A DNA stretch of 57,515 nt, taken from contig JACDAL010000046.1 in assembly GCA_013695465.1 (NCBI GenBank), positions 1 to 57,515 on the forward strand, written 5' to 3'. The DNA is from Actinomycetota bacterium. Its GTDB lineage: Bacteria > Actinomycetota > CADDZG01 > WHSQ01. The notes beneath the pieces are model-generated. The model saw only the letters and a program-made list of their open reading frames with translations. It had not been told where the DNA came from and searched no databases. The first letter of the stretch is position 1. Each line of letters begins with the position of its first letter. Shown one piece after another: positions 34,561-42,794 of the stretch. The position numbers and the translations under genes were made by a program.

Positions 34561-35364
34561 ATGTTTGCCGTTGAGCTCAAGAAGATGCTGCTTCGCCCTC
34601 GAACGTGGGTGATCATCGCTCTGCTTGCGGGGCTTCCGGTACTCGTCGCGGTCTTGCTGAGGGTCACAGGGATCGGCCCCCGGCCCGGCGAAGGCCCGGC
34701 TTTCTTGGCCCAGGTTCTCGGCAACGGAGCGCTCTTTCCCGCCGCTGCGCTCGCCCTCATACTTCCGATATTTCTTCCAATCGCCGTGAGCGTCGTTGCG
34801 GGCGAATCCATCGCCGGCGAAAACAGCCTGGGAACGCTCCGCTACCTGCTCGTCCTACCCGTGGGTAGAACCAAACTCTTGATCGCCAAGTTGATGACGG
34901 TGACGGTCTTTGTCTTCATGGCAGTGTTCATCGTTGCAGTCGTTGCCTATGTAGTCGGTGCAAGCTTGTTCGGGATCAAGCCACTGCCGGGAGTATCGGG
35001 GGCTGCGATCGCCGCCGAAGACGCAACCTGGCGCACGGTCGTAACGGTGATCTACGTCGCGGTATCCATGCTGGGCGTCGCGGCCGCAGCGTTGCTGTTC
35101 TCGACCTTCACCGACTCACCTCTTGCCGCCGTCTTCGGCGCTCTTGCGGTGCTGGTTACGTCACAGGTCCTCGATCTCCTGGAAGCGGGCCGTGCTGTGC
35201 ATCCTTACCTGTTGACACATTACTGGCTCGCCTTCATCGACCTCTTCCGCTTCCCTGTGCTGTGGCGCGACGTGGTGAGAGGATTCCTGCTCCAGGGGGT
35301 TTACATTGCGCTCTTGTTGGGGGCCGCCTGGGCCAACTTCACGACCAAGGACATCACGAGTTGA
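34561..35364 (+). CDS. ABC-2 type exporter permease
   Basis: 267 residues with about six membrane segments: one near 15-32, then a long pair around 55-80 (PAAALALILPIFLPIAVSVVAG), GRTKLLIAKLMTVTVFVFMAVFIVAVVAYVVG, a TM5 re-entrant region (AVSMLGVAAAALLFSTFT), AAVFGALAVLVTSQVLDLL and a last helix. SIAGENSLGTLRYLLVLPVGR between TM2 and TM3 is a classic ABC2 permease motif. The ATG is preceded by GGAG at about 10 bases. It completes the exporter with the ATPase upstream. Confidence 0.9.
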   Translation: MFAVELKKMLLRPRTWVIIALLAGLPVLVAVLLRVTGIGPRPGEGPAFLAQVLGNGALFPAAALALILPIFLPIAVSVVAGESIAGENSLGTLRYLLVLPVGRTKLLIAKLMTVTVFVFMAVFIVAVVAYVVGASLFGIKPLPGVSGAAIAAEDATWRTVVTVIYVAVSMLGVAAAALLFSTFTDSPLAAVFGALAVLVTSQVLDLLEAGRAVHPYLLTHYWLAFIDLFRFPVLWRDVVRGFLLQGVYIALLLGAAWANFTTKDITS

Positions 35365-35454
35365 TCTTCGGTTTTGGAGAGACGGCGAGCTCGGGCTTAG
35401 GTCGGTGGGGTCCATAGAGGGCCGTGGCCACGAGCGGGCCGTATCTCGATCTGG

Positions 35455-36216
35455 CTAGCGTGCGCAGCCGCCCGCGTCCGGCGCTGAAGTCGGCTCGCCT
35501 CGCAGTGCTTCTCTCACGATTCCCAGCGCGAGCGGGTCCGTGACCAACTCGCCGTGGGCAGTGCGAGCATTTCGACATATATCCTGCACGCGAATGTTGA
35601 TCGCTCCCTCGAGCTCTGCCGACTGCGGCGGGGTAACCGTCAAATCGAAGGCGGTCCAGATCGAGTAGTAGGAAGCTCCTTCCGGAGTTTCGTCTCCCGA
35701 ATTCAAGTCCTGCAGGAAGGACGAGCGGGGGCCGAGTTGGGCGCATGCGCCCTTGCACACGCTGGGGTCGAACGAAGTTGCGAGCTCCGCAATCTCGGTG
35801 CCGTGATTGGGCGTCCCCAGCAGGACGACACGACGCGCCGGCTCCGCGCCGCCCAGCGCCTTGACATAGTGGCGCACGACAATCCCCCCTGCCGAGAAGC
35901 CGACCAGATCGACGGTGGAAGCATTCAGCCCCGATACCGCATCGGCAAGCGCGCGTGCAGAGCGGTCGATATCCCCAGTCCCGTTGAGCGGGAGCGTTAC
36001 CGGCTCCACGGCGCGACCTTTTCTTCGTAGGAAGCTAGTCAGCGGCTGGAGTGACGAGGCATTGCCACCGTAACCCGGCACGAGCACGACCGGCACCGTC
36101 CCCGCGAGCGGTGCGCTCGAGCGGCCGGCTAATAGCGCCACTACAGCCATCACGACAATAAGCCCGGCGATTGCTGAAAAGAACACCAGGCGGCGGGGAC
36201 TCGAAGGACGAAGCAT
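35455..36216 (-). CDS. Anchored or secreted triacylglycerol lipase/esterase (alpha/beta hydrolase)
   Basis: About 253 residues from ATG 36216 (MLRPSSPRRLVFFSAI), which gives a basic N-terminus and a hydrophobic helix; a TTG 13 codons upstream is less likely. VPVVLVPGYGGNASSLQPL provides the oxyanion strand, DLVGFSAGGIVVRHYV the nucleophile elbow (GFSAGG), and VVLLGTPNHGTEIAEL follows as in LipA/EstA-type lipases. The acid could be the Asp in TAFDLTVTP; the His is probably in TAHGELVTDPL. It probably acts outside the cell on lipids. An IS110 element lies directly upstream. Confidence 0.85.
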   Translation of the reverse strand: MLRPSSPRRLVFFSAIAGLIVVMAVVALLAGRSSAPLAGTVPVVLVPGYGGNASSLQPLTSFLRRKGRAVEPVTLPLNGTGDIDRSARALADAVSGLNASTVDLVGFSAGGIVVRHYVKALGGAEPARRVVLLGTPNHGTEIAELATSFDPSVCKGACAQLGPRSSFLQDLNSGDETPEGASYYSIWTAFDLTVTPPQSAELEGAINIRVQDICRNARTAHGELVTDPLALGIVREALRGEPTSAPDAGGCAR

Positions 36217-36289
36217 GAGCCGCGAGCCTACGTCTCGGCCGCAGCCACGGGACAAGTGGTCACTGGGCTACCCTCCCACTAATCGGTGA

Positions 36290-36470
36290 GGGCCGGGATG
36301 AAGGCCACGAGTGGTTGCCCCTAGAGGGCCATGACGACACTGCTTCACCCGGCTCTTCCGAGGGCTCCAAAGACCGGCAACAGAGGGACGCGCCGTAGAG
36401 CGCCAGTCAGTGACCGCCCGGGACGGAGTCCTCCTCGCCGATGCAAGGTCGTATTCGCGAGGAAGGGGGG
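36290..36470 (+). ncRNA. Candidate IS110 bridge RNA region
   Basis: In IS110-group elements the non-coding left end is transcribed into a bridge RNA with two loops, pairing one with target and one with donor DNA. The roughly 180 bp before this transposase are non-coding and rich in short stems: GGCC-gggatgaa-GGCC (about 36293-36310), GCCC-ctaga-GGGC (about 36317-36330) and GCGC-cgtaga-GCGC (about 36390-36405). Length, position and structure fit; I could not fold it or match loops to flanks. Confidence 0.45.
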
Positions 36471-36475
36471 CATGT

Positions 36476-37702
36476 GTGTTCGTAGGCATTGACTGGGCCT
36501 CAGAGGAGCACGAGGTGTTCGTGTCCAAGGACGACGGTGGAAGAGCAGATGGATTCCGCTTCGCCCACACCCAGCAGGGCTTCGATGAGCTGGTGCGGCG
36601 CCTTGGTCGCCATGGGGAGCCCGCTGATGTGCCGGTCGCCATCGAGCGCCCAGATGGGCGCCTGGTCGACCGACTGCTCGAGGCGGGCCATCCGGTGTTC
36701 CCCGTAAAGACCAACGCCATCAAGGCGTGGCGGGAGTCAGAGGTGGTCTCCGGAGCCAAGAGCGACGCCGGCGATGCCGAGGTAATTGCCGACTATCTGC
36801 GGATCCGCAGGCACCGTTTGCGCGCTCTCGACCCCTTCAGCGACGCCACCAAGGCGCTACGGGCGGTAGTGCGTGCTCGCACCGATCTGGTCGAGCAACG
36901 GGTCGCGGCTGCAAACCAACTCACGGCCACCCTCGATGCCTTCTGGCCCGGAGCCAAGGCGATGTTCTCGGATATCACCTGCAACATCGCGCTTACGTTC
37001 TTGGAGACCTATCCCACGCCGGCAGCGGCCGCGCCACTGGGGGAGGGGCGGATGGCCGCATTTCTCAAGAAGCACGGCTACACGGGCCAACGCAGCGCAA
37101 CCGAGCTCGTGGAACGCTTGCGGGCTGCTCCCGCCGGTGTCATCGCCGGGAACACGGCCTCGGCCCAAGGCGACGTGGTGCTCGCAATGGTGCGAGTGAT
37201 CCGGGCCCTCAACCAATCGATCAAGGACCTCGATCGCTCCCTTAATGCCCGCCTCGACGAACACCCGGACGCCGCCATCTTCACTTCCCTGCCACGGTCG
37301 GGTCGGATCAACGCAGCCCAGATGCTCGCCGAGTGGGGTGATTCCCGGCAAGCCTATGACTCTCCCGGCGCCATCGCCGCGCTCTCAGGAGCAGCGCCGG
37401 TCACAAAGAGATCTGGAAAGCACCACGTGGTTAGCTTCCGTTGGGCGTGCAACAAGCGCCTCAGAAACGCGTTCGCGACCTTCGCCGACAACTCCCGCCA
37501 TGCGAGCCCGTGGGCCGCCGACGTCTACGCCCGGGCCCGAGCCCGTGGCCACGACCATCCCCACGCGATCCGAATCCTCGCCCGCGCCTGGATCCGGATC
37601 ATCTGGCGCTGCTGGATCGATCAGGTTCCTTACGACCCGACTCGGCACGGCGCAGCCCGTGCTTTCGCCGAGCGCGACCTGGCAACCGGGGCTGCCGCTT
37701 GA
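36476..37702 (+). CDS. IS110-family transposase (RuvC-like DEDD N-terminus, Tnp20 C-terminus)
   Basis: 408 residues from GTG 36476, which follows GGAAGGGGGG; an earlier in-frame start (36410) lacks a site and would add non-conserved residues. The N-terminal DEDD domain shows FVGIDWASEEHEV (first D), VAIERPDG (E) and GAKSDAGDAEVIADYLR (last two D). A helical middle leads to the Tnp20 domain with IFTSLPRSGRINAAQMLAEWG, LSGAAPVTKRSGKHHVVSFRWACNK and ARAWIRIIWRCW. The serine expected for catalysis in Tnp20 would be in the SGK or FRWACN region. The gene is full length and undamaged, so the element may be active. Confidence 0.93.
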   Translation: MFVGIDWASEEHEVFVSKDDGGRADGFRFAHTQQGFDELVRRLGRHGEPADVPVAIERPDGRLVDRLLEAGHPVFPVKTNAIKAWRESEVVSGAKSDAGDAEVIADYLRIRRHRLRALDPFSDATKALRAVVRARTDLVEQRVAAANQLTATLDAFWPGAKAMFSDITCNIALTFLETYPTPAAAAPLGEGRMAAFLKKHGYTGQRSATELVERLRAAPAGVIAGNTASAQGDVVLAMVRVIRALNQSIKDLDRSLNARLDEHPDAAIFTSLPRSGRINAAQMLAEWGDSRQAYDSPGAIAALSGAAPVTKRSGKHHVVSFRWACNKRLRNAFATFADNSRHASPWAADVYARARARGHDHPHAIRILARAWIRIIWRCWIDQVPYDPTRHGAARAFAERDLATGAAA

Positions 37703-37773
37703 GGAGGGAGGTTGCACAGAGGGTGTCGTCAGATGAGCGTCATTTATCCACCACTCGGCGCGAAGAAGCCCCC

Positions 37774-38832
37774 TCACAGCTCCAGCGAATGGTTGCTCAG
37801 GATCGTGCAACCACCTTCTGTTACAACCACAACCTGCTCGAGTCGAACTCCTCCGTCGCCGTCGTAGACGCCCGGCTCCAGAGCCAGCGCCATGCCCGGC
37901 TCGAGCCGCGTTCGGCCCCCGGGAACAACACGCGGCTCCTCGTGCCACGACGTTCCGAGACCGTGCCCGGTGTGGTGGGGGTAGTCGAGACCGGCGCGCA
38001 CGAGCTGGTCGAGGTCGCCCGCGACGACTCCGGGCCGCACGGCCTCGATCCCCCGTTCGAGCGCATCCGCGACGAGACGGTGCTTGGAGCGAGCGCTCGC
38101 CGCCGGCTCACCCACTTCTAGAGTCGCGCACGAGTCACCCCAATATCCCTGCAGTCGCGGGACGAGGTCGCAGATGACGAGGTCTCCGTCCGTCAGGACG
38201 CGCAGCCCCGGCGCTCCGCCCGTCTCGGCCGTGCGGGGTCCGCTCGCGAGGTCGGCGAGCACAGGAATTCGGCCGCCGGCGGCCTGCTCCATGGCGCCCC
38301 GGACCCGCGCCCACAACTCGATCTCGGAGATACCGGGCAGCACGTGCGCTCGCGCCTCCGCTTGTCCGACGTCACATAGCTCTACAGCCGCCTGCAACAA
38401 ATCGATCTCGTCCGGGTCCTTGACCGCTCGGACCAAGCGAAGCTCTGCGGTTGCATCGACGATTCGGAGCACGGATGCCAGCGTCGTGCTCAGAAATGAC
38501 GGCTCGCTTGCGAGCATGCGCCCATCGGTTGCAAGCTCGAGCGCCCGGATAGCACCTCCCACAGGATCAAGCTCTTCGACCGTGCCACCCGCATACAGGC
38601 AGGCCCGACAATCGTCAGGGATTCTGGGAGCGTCGTCTTCTGACACCACGAGTAACGGTGGCCCATCCGGAGTTACGACCGCCAGAGGAGGCAGTGCGAA
38701 CGGGCTCGGCCCCGATTCGATATCAGTCTCGAAACCCGTAAGCCACGCCACGGTGCTGACATCCGCCGCGAGCACACCGTCCGCGCCGAGTCTTTGGGCC
38801 ACTGCGAGTGCCCGCTCTCGGCGTGCCCTCAT
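37774..38832 (-). CDS. M24-family metallopeptidase (Xaa-Pro aminopeptidase/creatinase fold)
   Basis: 352 residues. The N-terminal creatinase-type domain (1-130) is followed by the pita-bread domain with all five metal ligands: VICDLVP and YWGDSC (Asp, 11 apart), TGHGLGTSWHEEP (His), ALEPGVY (Glu) and GVRLEQVV (Glu). Members cleave Xaa-Pro bonds or other C-N bonds such as creatine. It is the last gene of the ten-gene operon, overlapping the dehydrogenase by ATGA, which suggests that it works on the imported compound or a conjugate of it rather than on general peptides. Confidence 0.9.
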   Translation of the reverse strand: MRARRERALAVAQRLGADGVLAADVSTVAWLTGFETDIESGPSPFALPPLAVVTPDGPPLLVVSEDDAPRIPDDCRACLYAGGTVEELDPVGGAIRALELATDGRMLASEPSFLSTTLASVLRIVDATAELRLVRAVKDPDEIDLLQAAVELCDVGQAEARAHVLPGISEIELWARVRGAMEQAAGGRIPVLADLASGPRTAETGGAPGLRVLTDGDLVICDLVPRLQGYWGDSCATLEVGEPAASARSKHRLVADALERGIEAVRPGVVAGDLDQLVRAGLDYPHHTGHGLGTSWHEEPRVVPGGRTRLEPGMALALEPGVYDGDGGVRLEQVVVVTEGGCTILSNHSLEL

Positions 38833-39788
38833 CGAGTCGCTAGAAGGACCTTCGTTACGGAATTCGGCTCTTCGACGAGGCGGCGGAAACCCTCGGCCCC
38901 CTCCGACAACCCCATGACCGTCAACCAGTCGAGCGGTGGAGGGGTTTCGGCCAGGAACCCGAGCGCCTCCTCGAAATCCGCCCGAGTGTAGGCATAGTGG
39001 CCCCTCACAGTGACGCCCCGGCGCACGAGGTCGGCGGCCGGCATGACTCCCTCCGCCTGGCCCAGACCCACAAGCGCCACCGTCCCCCCGGGCCGCACCC
39101 CGCCGATTGCCGCCCGCCAGGTTTGCTCCACCCCCACGGCGTCGATCGCGAAGTCGGCCTGCTCAGGCCTAACCGCGCTGGTTTCCGCGAGCACTTCGGA
39201 GGCACCAAAACGCTCGGCCAGGACCCGGCGCTCGGCAACCGGTTCGGCACACACCACCCGCGCGCCGCGCTGAGCACAGAGATAGACCGCCAGGAGCCCG
39301 ATGGGACCGCCCCCCACCACCAGCACCGAGTCCCCCGCCGCAATCCCATCGACTCGCCACGCCGACAAGGAGGCGGCAAGCGGCTCCACGAGAACCGCTA
39401 TCCGAGAGTCGAGTCCGTCCGGGATCGGGAGCAAAGCATCCTCTCTCACGGCCACCTGCGTGGCGAAGACACCCGGCAGATCGAGGCCGAGAAGGTGCCG
39501 CCGTTCGCACAGATTTTCCTCTTCCGCCAAGCATCGGCGACAGCGTCCGCAGGTCACTAGTGGAAACACGGTGAAGCGACCCGGGCGATCCGCCACCGAC
39601 CCCACGACTTCATGTCCGAGGATGAGCGGAGGATGCCGGGGGCCCGGGTGTCCGCGATAGGGGTGCATGTCGGACCCACAGATCCCGGCAAGCTCGACCT
39701 CGAGGACGACCTCCCCCGTGGCGAGAGGGGGAGCGGGCAGATCCTCCAAATCAATCCTGGTGTCCCCGTGCCACACCAGCGCCCGCAC
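38829..39788 (-). CDS. Zinc-dependent MDR dehydrogenase (sorbitol/threonine dehydrogenase-like)
   Basis: 319 residues, slightly short for the family. The catalytic zinc site is GICGSDMHPYRGH and GHEVVGSV; the four structural-zinc cysteines lie in CGRCRRCLAEEENLC. The cofactor motif is VLVVGGGPIGLLAVYL. It probably oxidises a hydroxyl on a polyol, sugar acid or amino alcohol with NAD(P). It starts 41 bp after the enolase-superfamily gene, the only real gap in the operon, and ends in an overlap with the M24 gene. Confidence 0.9.
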   Translation of the reverse strand: MRALVWHGDTRIDLEDLPAPPLATGEVVLEVELAGICGSDMHPYRGHPGPRHPPLILGHEVVGSVADRPGRFTVFPLVTCGRCRRCLAEEENLCERRHLLGLDLPGVFATQVAVREDALLPIPDGLDSRIAVLVEPLAASLSAWRVDGIAAGDSVLVVGGGPIGLLAVYLCAQRGARVVCAEPVAERRVLAERFGASEVLAETSAVRPEQADFAIDAVGVEQTWRAAIGGVRPGGTVALVGLGQAEGVMPAADLVRRGVTVRGHYAYTRADFEEALGFLAETPPPLDWLTVMGLSEGAEGFRRLVEEPNSVTKVLLATR

Positions 39789-39829
39789 CTAAGTGCATCC
39801 CTGTTCGCACGGGCACCGTCGCCATCCAC

Positions 39830-40990
39830 TCATGTTGGTACTCGATAGGTTCTCACAGCTTCCTCGACCAGCTCGATGCCGAGACCCGGCGCCGTCGGAA
39901 GGGCCATGGTGCCGTCTTCGACCTCGGGCTCCGGTTGAGTCAGCTCGGCCCGAAGCGGCGACGAGAAAACCGCCGGCGACAGCATCTCGATGAAGGGCGC
40001 ATTGGGACTCGCAGCCTGCCAGTGAAGTGAGGCGGCGGCCGTTATTCCCGTTTTCCAGAAGTGCGGAACGACAAGGGCTCCATAGAGCTCTGCGAGCTGG
40101 GCGATCCGTCGCAGCTCCGTTAGCCCCCCACAGCGCCCGATATCCGGTTGTAGCACGTCGACACTTCCGCGCTCGAGCCATTCTTTGCATTCATGGACCG
40201 TGGCGGCCATCTCGGCACCACCCACACGCGTTTCACAGCGCGACGCTAACTTCGCATGTCCTACGAGATCGTCGTGCTGGAGCGTCGCCTCGGCAAAGTA
40301 GAGGTTGCAGTCCTCGAGCCGATTGAGCACCCACAGCGCGGCGCGCCAGTCTCGCCATCTGTAACCGAAGTCGACCATCATGGTCGTGTCGTCGCCGAGG
40401 AGCCGCCGCCCCTCTCTGATGCAGCCGACCAGCTCATTGTCGCCAATCAGATCTCCGAAAAACACCTCCATCTTGACCGCCCGAAACCCGGCCTTGAGCG
40501 CCCTTTGCGCCAATATCGAGATCACATCCATCATCTGATCGATCGTGCGCCCTGCGACGGCTCCCGGCCATAGGGTTGCGTAAGGCGTCAGGCGCTCTCT
40601 GCGTTTGCCTCCCAAGAGCTGATACACGGGGCGCTCGAGCTGCTTGCCGGCGAGATCGTGTAGCGCCACGTCGACGGCCGAGAGCACGTGAATGCCCAGC
40701 CCCCGCCGTCCGTGCCACAGGGTCCCCTCGTAGAGTTCGTGCCACAGCGCCTCGCGCTCGAAGGGATCGCGCCCCACCAGCATCGCTCGCAGTCCCCGGC
40801 TCCAAGCATGGACATCGTTCATGAGCACGAGCCTGCTCGCGGCCTCGGCGGGAGCATCGGCTTCCCCTACTCCAGTGCGCCCTTGCTCGTCTGTCACTCG
40901 GACCACGAGAGTCTCACTCGAGCTATCGAAATCCTTAGCATCCACCCTAGCCCGCAGCGCTATGGTCTCGACATCCGTGATCGTGCTCAT
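39830..40990 (-). CDS. Enolase-superfamily enzyme (mandelate racemase/muconate lactonizing group)
   Basis: 386 residues. The N-terminal capping domain is followed by a barrel with RAVKMEVFFG (position of the KxK lysines; the second lysine is replaced), MVDFGYRW (first metal Asp), YFAEATL (Glu), GGAEM (Glu) and VVPHFWKTG (candidate catalytic His). This set points to abstraction of a proton alpha to a carboxylate, as in sugar-acid dehydratases of the MR subgroup. Its position in an importer operon with dehydrogenases supports sugar-acid or related acid catabolism. The altered KxK motif argues against naming a specific enzyme. Confidence 0.88.
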   Translation of the reverse strand: MSTITDVETIALRARVDAKDFDSSSETLVVRVTDEQGRTGVGEADAPAEAASRLVLMNDVHAWSRGLRAMLVGRDPFEREALWHELYEGTLWHGRRGLGIHVLSAVDVALHDLAGKQLERPVYQLLGGKRRERLTPYATLWPGAVAGRTIDQMMDVISILAQRALKAGFRAVKMEVFFGDLIGDNELVGCIREGRRLLGDDTTMMVDFGYRWRDWRAALWVLNRLEDCNLYFAEATLQHDDLVGHAKLASRCETRVGGAEMAATVHECKEWLERGSVDVLQPDIGRCGGLTELRRIAQLAELYGALVVPHFWKTGITAAASLHWQAASPNAPFIEMLSPAVFSSPLRAELTQPEPEVEDGTMALPTAPGLGIELVEEAVRTYRVPT

Positions 40991-42006
40991 GGCGGAGGCG
41001 CTGTCGAGCTGCGGACGACGACCTGAGGCTTCTCTGCAACTGTGACGTCGCGTGGTTCATCCCCGGCCAGTTGAGAGACCAGCGCCTCGACCGCGGCCGC
41101 TCCCAGCTCTGCAAGCGGCATACGGATGGTAGTCAACGGGGGCCTCAGATAATCGGCAAGCGGCATGTCGTCATAAGCAATTACCGATAAGTCTGAGGGA
41201 ACCTTCCTTCGTAGCTCCCAACCGGCATGAAAGACTCCGACCGCCTGGCTCAATGTGCTTGCGTAAAGTGCTGTTAGGCCGGGATGATCCAGCAACAGCG
41301 TGCGCGCCGCAGTAGCTCCTCCCTTCTCGCCAAAATCTCCCTCGGCCACCTCCGCCTGCACTGAAAGCTCTGAAGCATGCTTTCTGAATCCGACGGTTCT
41401 CCTGCGGGCTGTGTCAAGCTCGCGCGGTCCCGCCACGTGGCCGATCCGCCGGTGACCGAGCGCGACGAGATGATCGAGAGCTGTTGCGCTCGCGCTCATC
41501 TCATCCATCACGACGTTCCGACCGCTCCCAGCCACCGCTCGGTTCACAAACACGTGCGGCAGGCGCTGCAGGGAAGGAGAGTCCAGCAATGGATGATCGG
41601 GCTGTGCAGACGCGATCATCAGCCCATCGATCCTTCCGGCCTGGATCAGCCGGCTGGCGCTCTGCTCCGCTTGACCGGGCTCGACGTCCTCAACCAGGAG
41701 CACAACGAAGTCAAGCTCCAGAGCCTGCTCGAAAGCGCCGCGAATGATGCGCACGTAGACGGGGTTGGTTAGAGGTGGTACAAGAAGCCCCAGCGCGCCG
41801 GTCTTCGCCCGCTTGAGACCTCGGGCCGCAGCATGCGGCCGGTAGTTGAGCTCGCGGGCGGCCTCGATGACACGTGCCCGAGTCTCGGGCCGGACGAGAA
41901 GTGCTGGATCACCGTTCAACACACGCGATGCAATCGACTTCGAAACGCCCGCGTTGCGAGCTACGTCCTGAAGCCGGTGCCGCAACGCTGCGCCAGATCC
42001 GCTCAT
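40987..42006 (-). CDS. LacI-family transcriptional regulator of the operon
   Basis: 339 residues. The N-terminal helix-turn-helix and hinge read LQDVARNAGVSKSIASRVLNGDP and TRARVIEAARELNYRPHAAARGLK, classical LacI/GalR. The remainder is a periplasmic-binding-protein-like effector domain (LGLLVPPLTNPVYVRIIRGAFE, LIQAGRIDGLMIA, LSVIAYDDMPLADYL). It overlaps its neighbours on both sides by 4 bases, so it is made from the operon it probably controls. The near-palindrome with an AACCGGTT core at 48878-48890 is the likely operator. Confidence 0.93.
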   Translation of the reverse strand: MSGSGAALRHRLQDVARNAGVSKSIASRVLNGDPALLVRPETRARVIEAARELNYRPHAAARGLKRAKTGALGLLVPPLTNPVYVRIIRGAFEQALELDFVVLLVEDVEPGQAEQSASRLIQAGRIDGLMIASAQPDHPLLDSPSLQRLPHVFVNRAVAGSGRNVVMDEMSASATALDHLVALGHRRIGHVAGPRELDTARRRTVGFRKHASELSVQAEVAEGDFGEKGGATAARTLLLDHPGLTALYASTLSQAVGVFHAGWELRRKVPSDLSVIAYDDMPLADYLRPPLTTIRMPLAELGAAAVEALVSQLAGDEPRDVTVAEKPQVVVRSSTAPPP

Positions 42007-42794
42007 ACGCGCCTCTCTGCAATATCCGGATGGGGCGGATAGGCAAAACAGCGCGCGGTGGCGCCTCCGTCCACGTTAACGAACGTGCCGGTCACGAAAC
42101 GAGCGTCTTCCGAGAGAAGGAAGGCGATTACTGCGCCAACCTCCTCGGGCTGCCCAATACGGCCGAGAACGCTAAGGTCCCTCCACGACTGCAGCAGCAT
42201 GTCGCGGTCATCTGGGTAGCCTTCGAGGAAATGTTCCGCCATCGGAGTCGAGATCGCTCCGGGGCGCACCCCGTTACAGCGGATGCCGGCGGGACCGTAG
42301 TCAACGGCAACCTGCCTGGTGAGCGCATCGATCCCGCCTTTGGAGACCTCGTATCCCAGAGCATCGGGGAAGGCAACTATGGCCTCTATCGACGACACGT
42401 TCACGATCGCCCCCGGGTAGCCGGCGGAGAGAAAACGCACACACGCCACCGAACAGCCGAGAATCGATCCCTTTAGGTTCACGGCAAGCACTCGGTCGAG
42501 AGTCGAATCGTTCAAGTCATGAGCGCGGGTTTGGGCCCAGATCCCGGCGGCATTGACCCATCCCGCGAGCGTTCCCTGCTCTGCGGCAGCATCCGCAGCG
42601 CGCTCATGAGTGGATCTGTCCACGATGTCTCCGGCCACCTTCACAAAGTTCTGCGACAGCGTTTGTCCCACGGCTTGGAGGCCAGACGCGTCCTGATCCA
42701 CTCCCACCACAACAAGGTCTTCCCGAGCCAAACGCTCGGCCGTGGCTCGGCCGATACCCGATGCCGCCCCTGTGACAACCACCACAGAGCTCAT
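42003..42794 (-). CDS. Short-chain dehydrogenase/reductase
   Basis: 263 residues. The cofactor motif VVVTGAASGIGRATAERLA, the NAG-equivalent VNAAG, and the catalytic Ser...Tyr-x3-Lys (VNVSSIEAIVAF then GYEVSKGG) are all present, and the end DGGATARCF is typical. The Asp at the end of beta-2 (VVGVDQDASG) favours NAD(H). It overlaps the ABC ATPase upstream and the LacI gene downstream. It is one of two SDRs in the operon, so the pathway probably contains successive alcohol oxidations. Confidence 0.92.
   Translation of the reverse strand: MSSVVVVTGAASGIGRATAERLAREDLVVVGVDQDASGLQAVGQTLSQNFVKVAGDIVDRSTHERAADAAAEQGTLAGWVNAAGIWAQTRAHDLNDSTLDRVLAVNLKGSILGCSVACVRFLSAGYPGAIVNVSSIEAIVAFPDALGYEVSKGGIDALTRQVAVDYGPAGIRCNGVRPGAISTPMAEHFLEGYPDDRDMLLQSWRDLSVLGRIGQPEEVGAVIAFLLSEDARFVTGTFVNVDGGATARCFAYPPHPDIAERRV

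Larger units (their letters stand above)
36256..37765 (+). mobile_element. IS110-family insertion sequence (ends approximate)
   Basis: The element consists of the transposase gene plus about 200 bp of structured non-coding DNA before it and up to 70 bp after it. IS110 elements lack the terminal inverted repeats and target duplications of most IS, and none are visible here, so I cannot place the ends to the base. The left limit is the region between the lipase start and the transposase; the right limit must lie before the M24 gene stop at 37774. No flanking gene is visibly interrupted. Confidence 0.75.
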
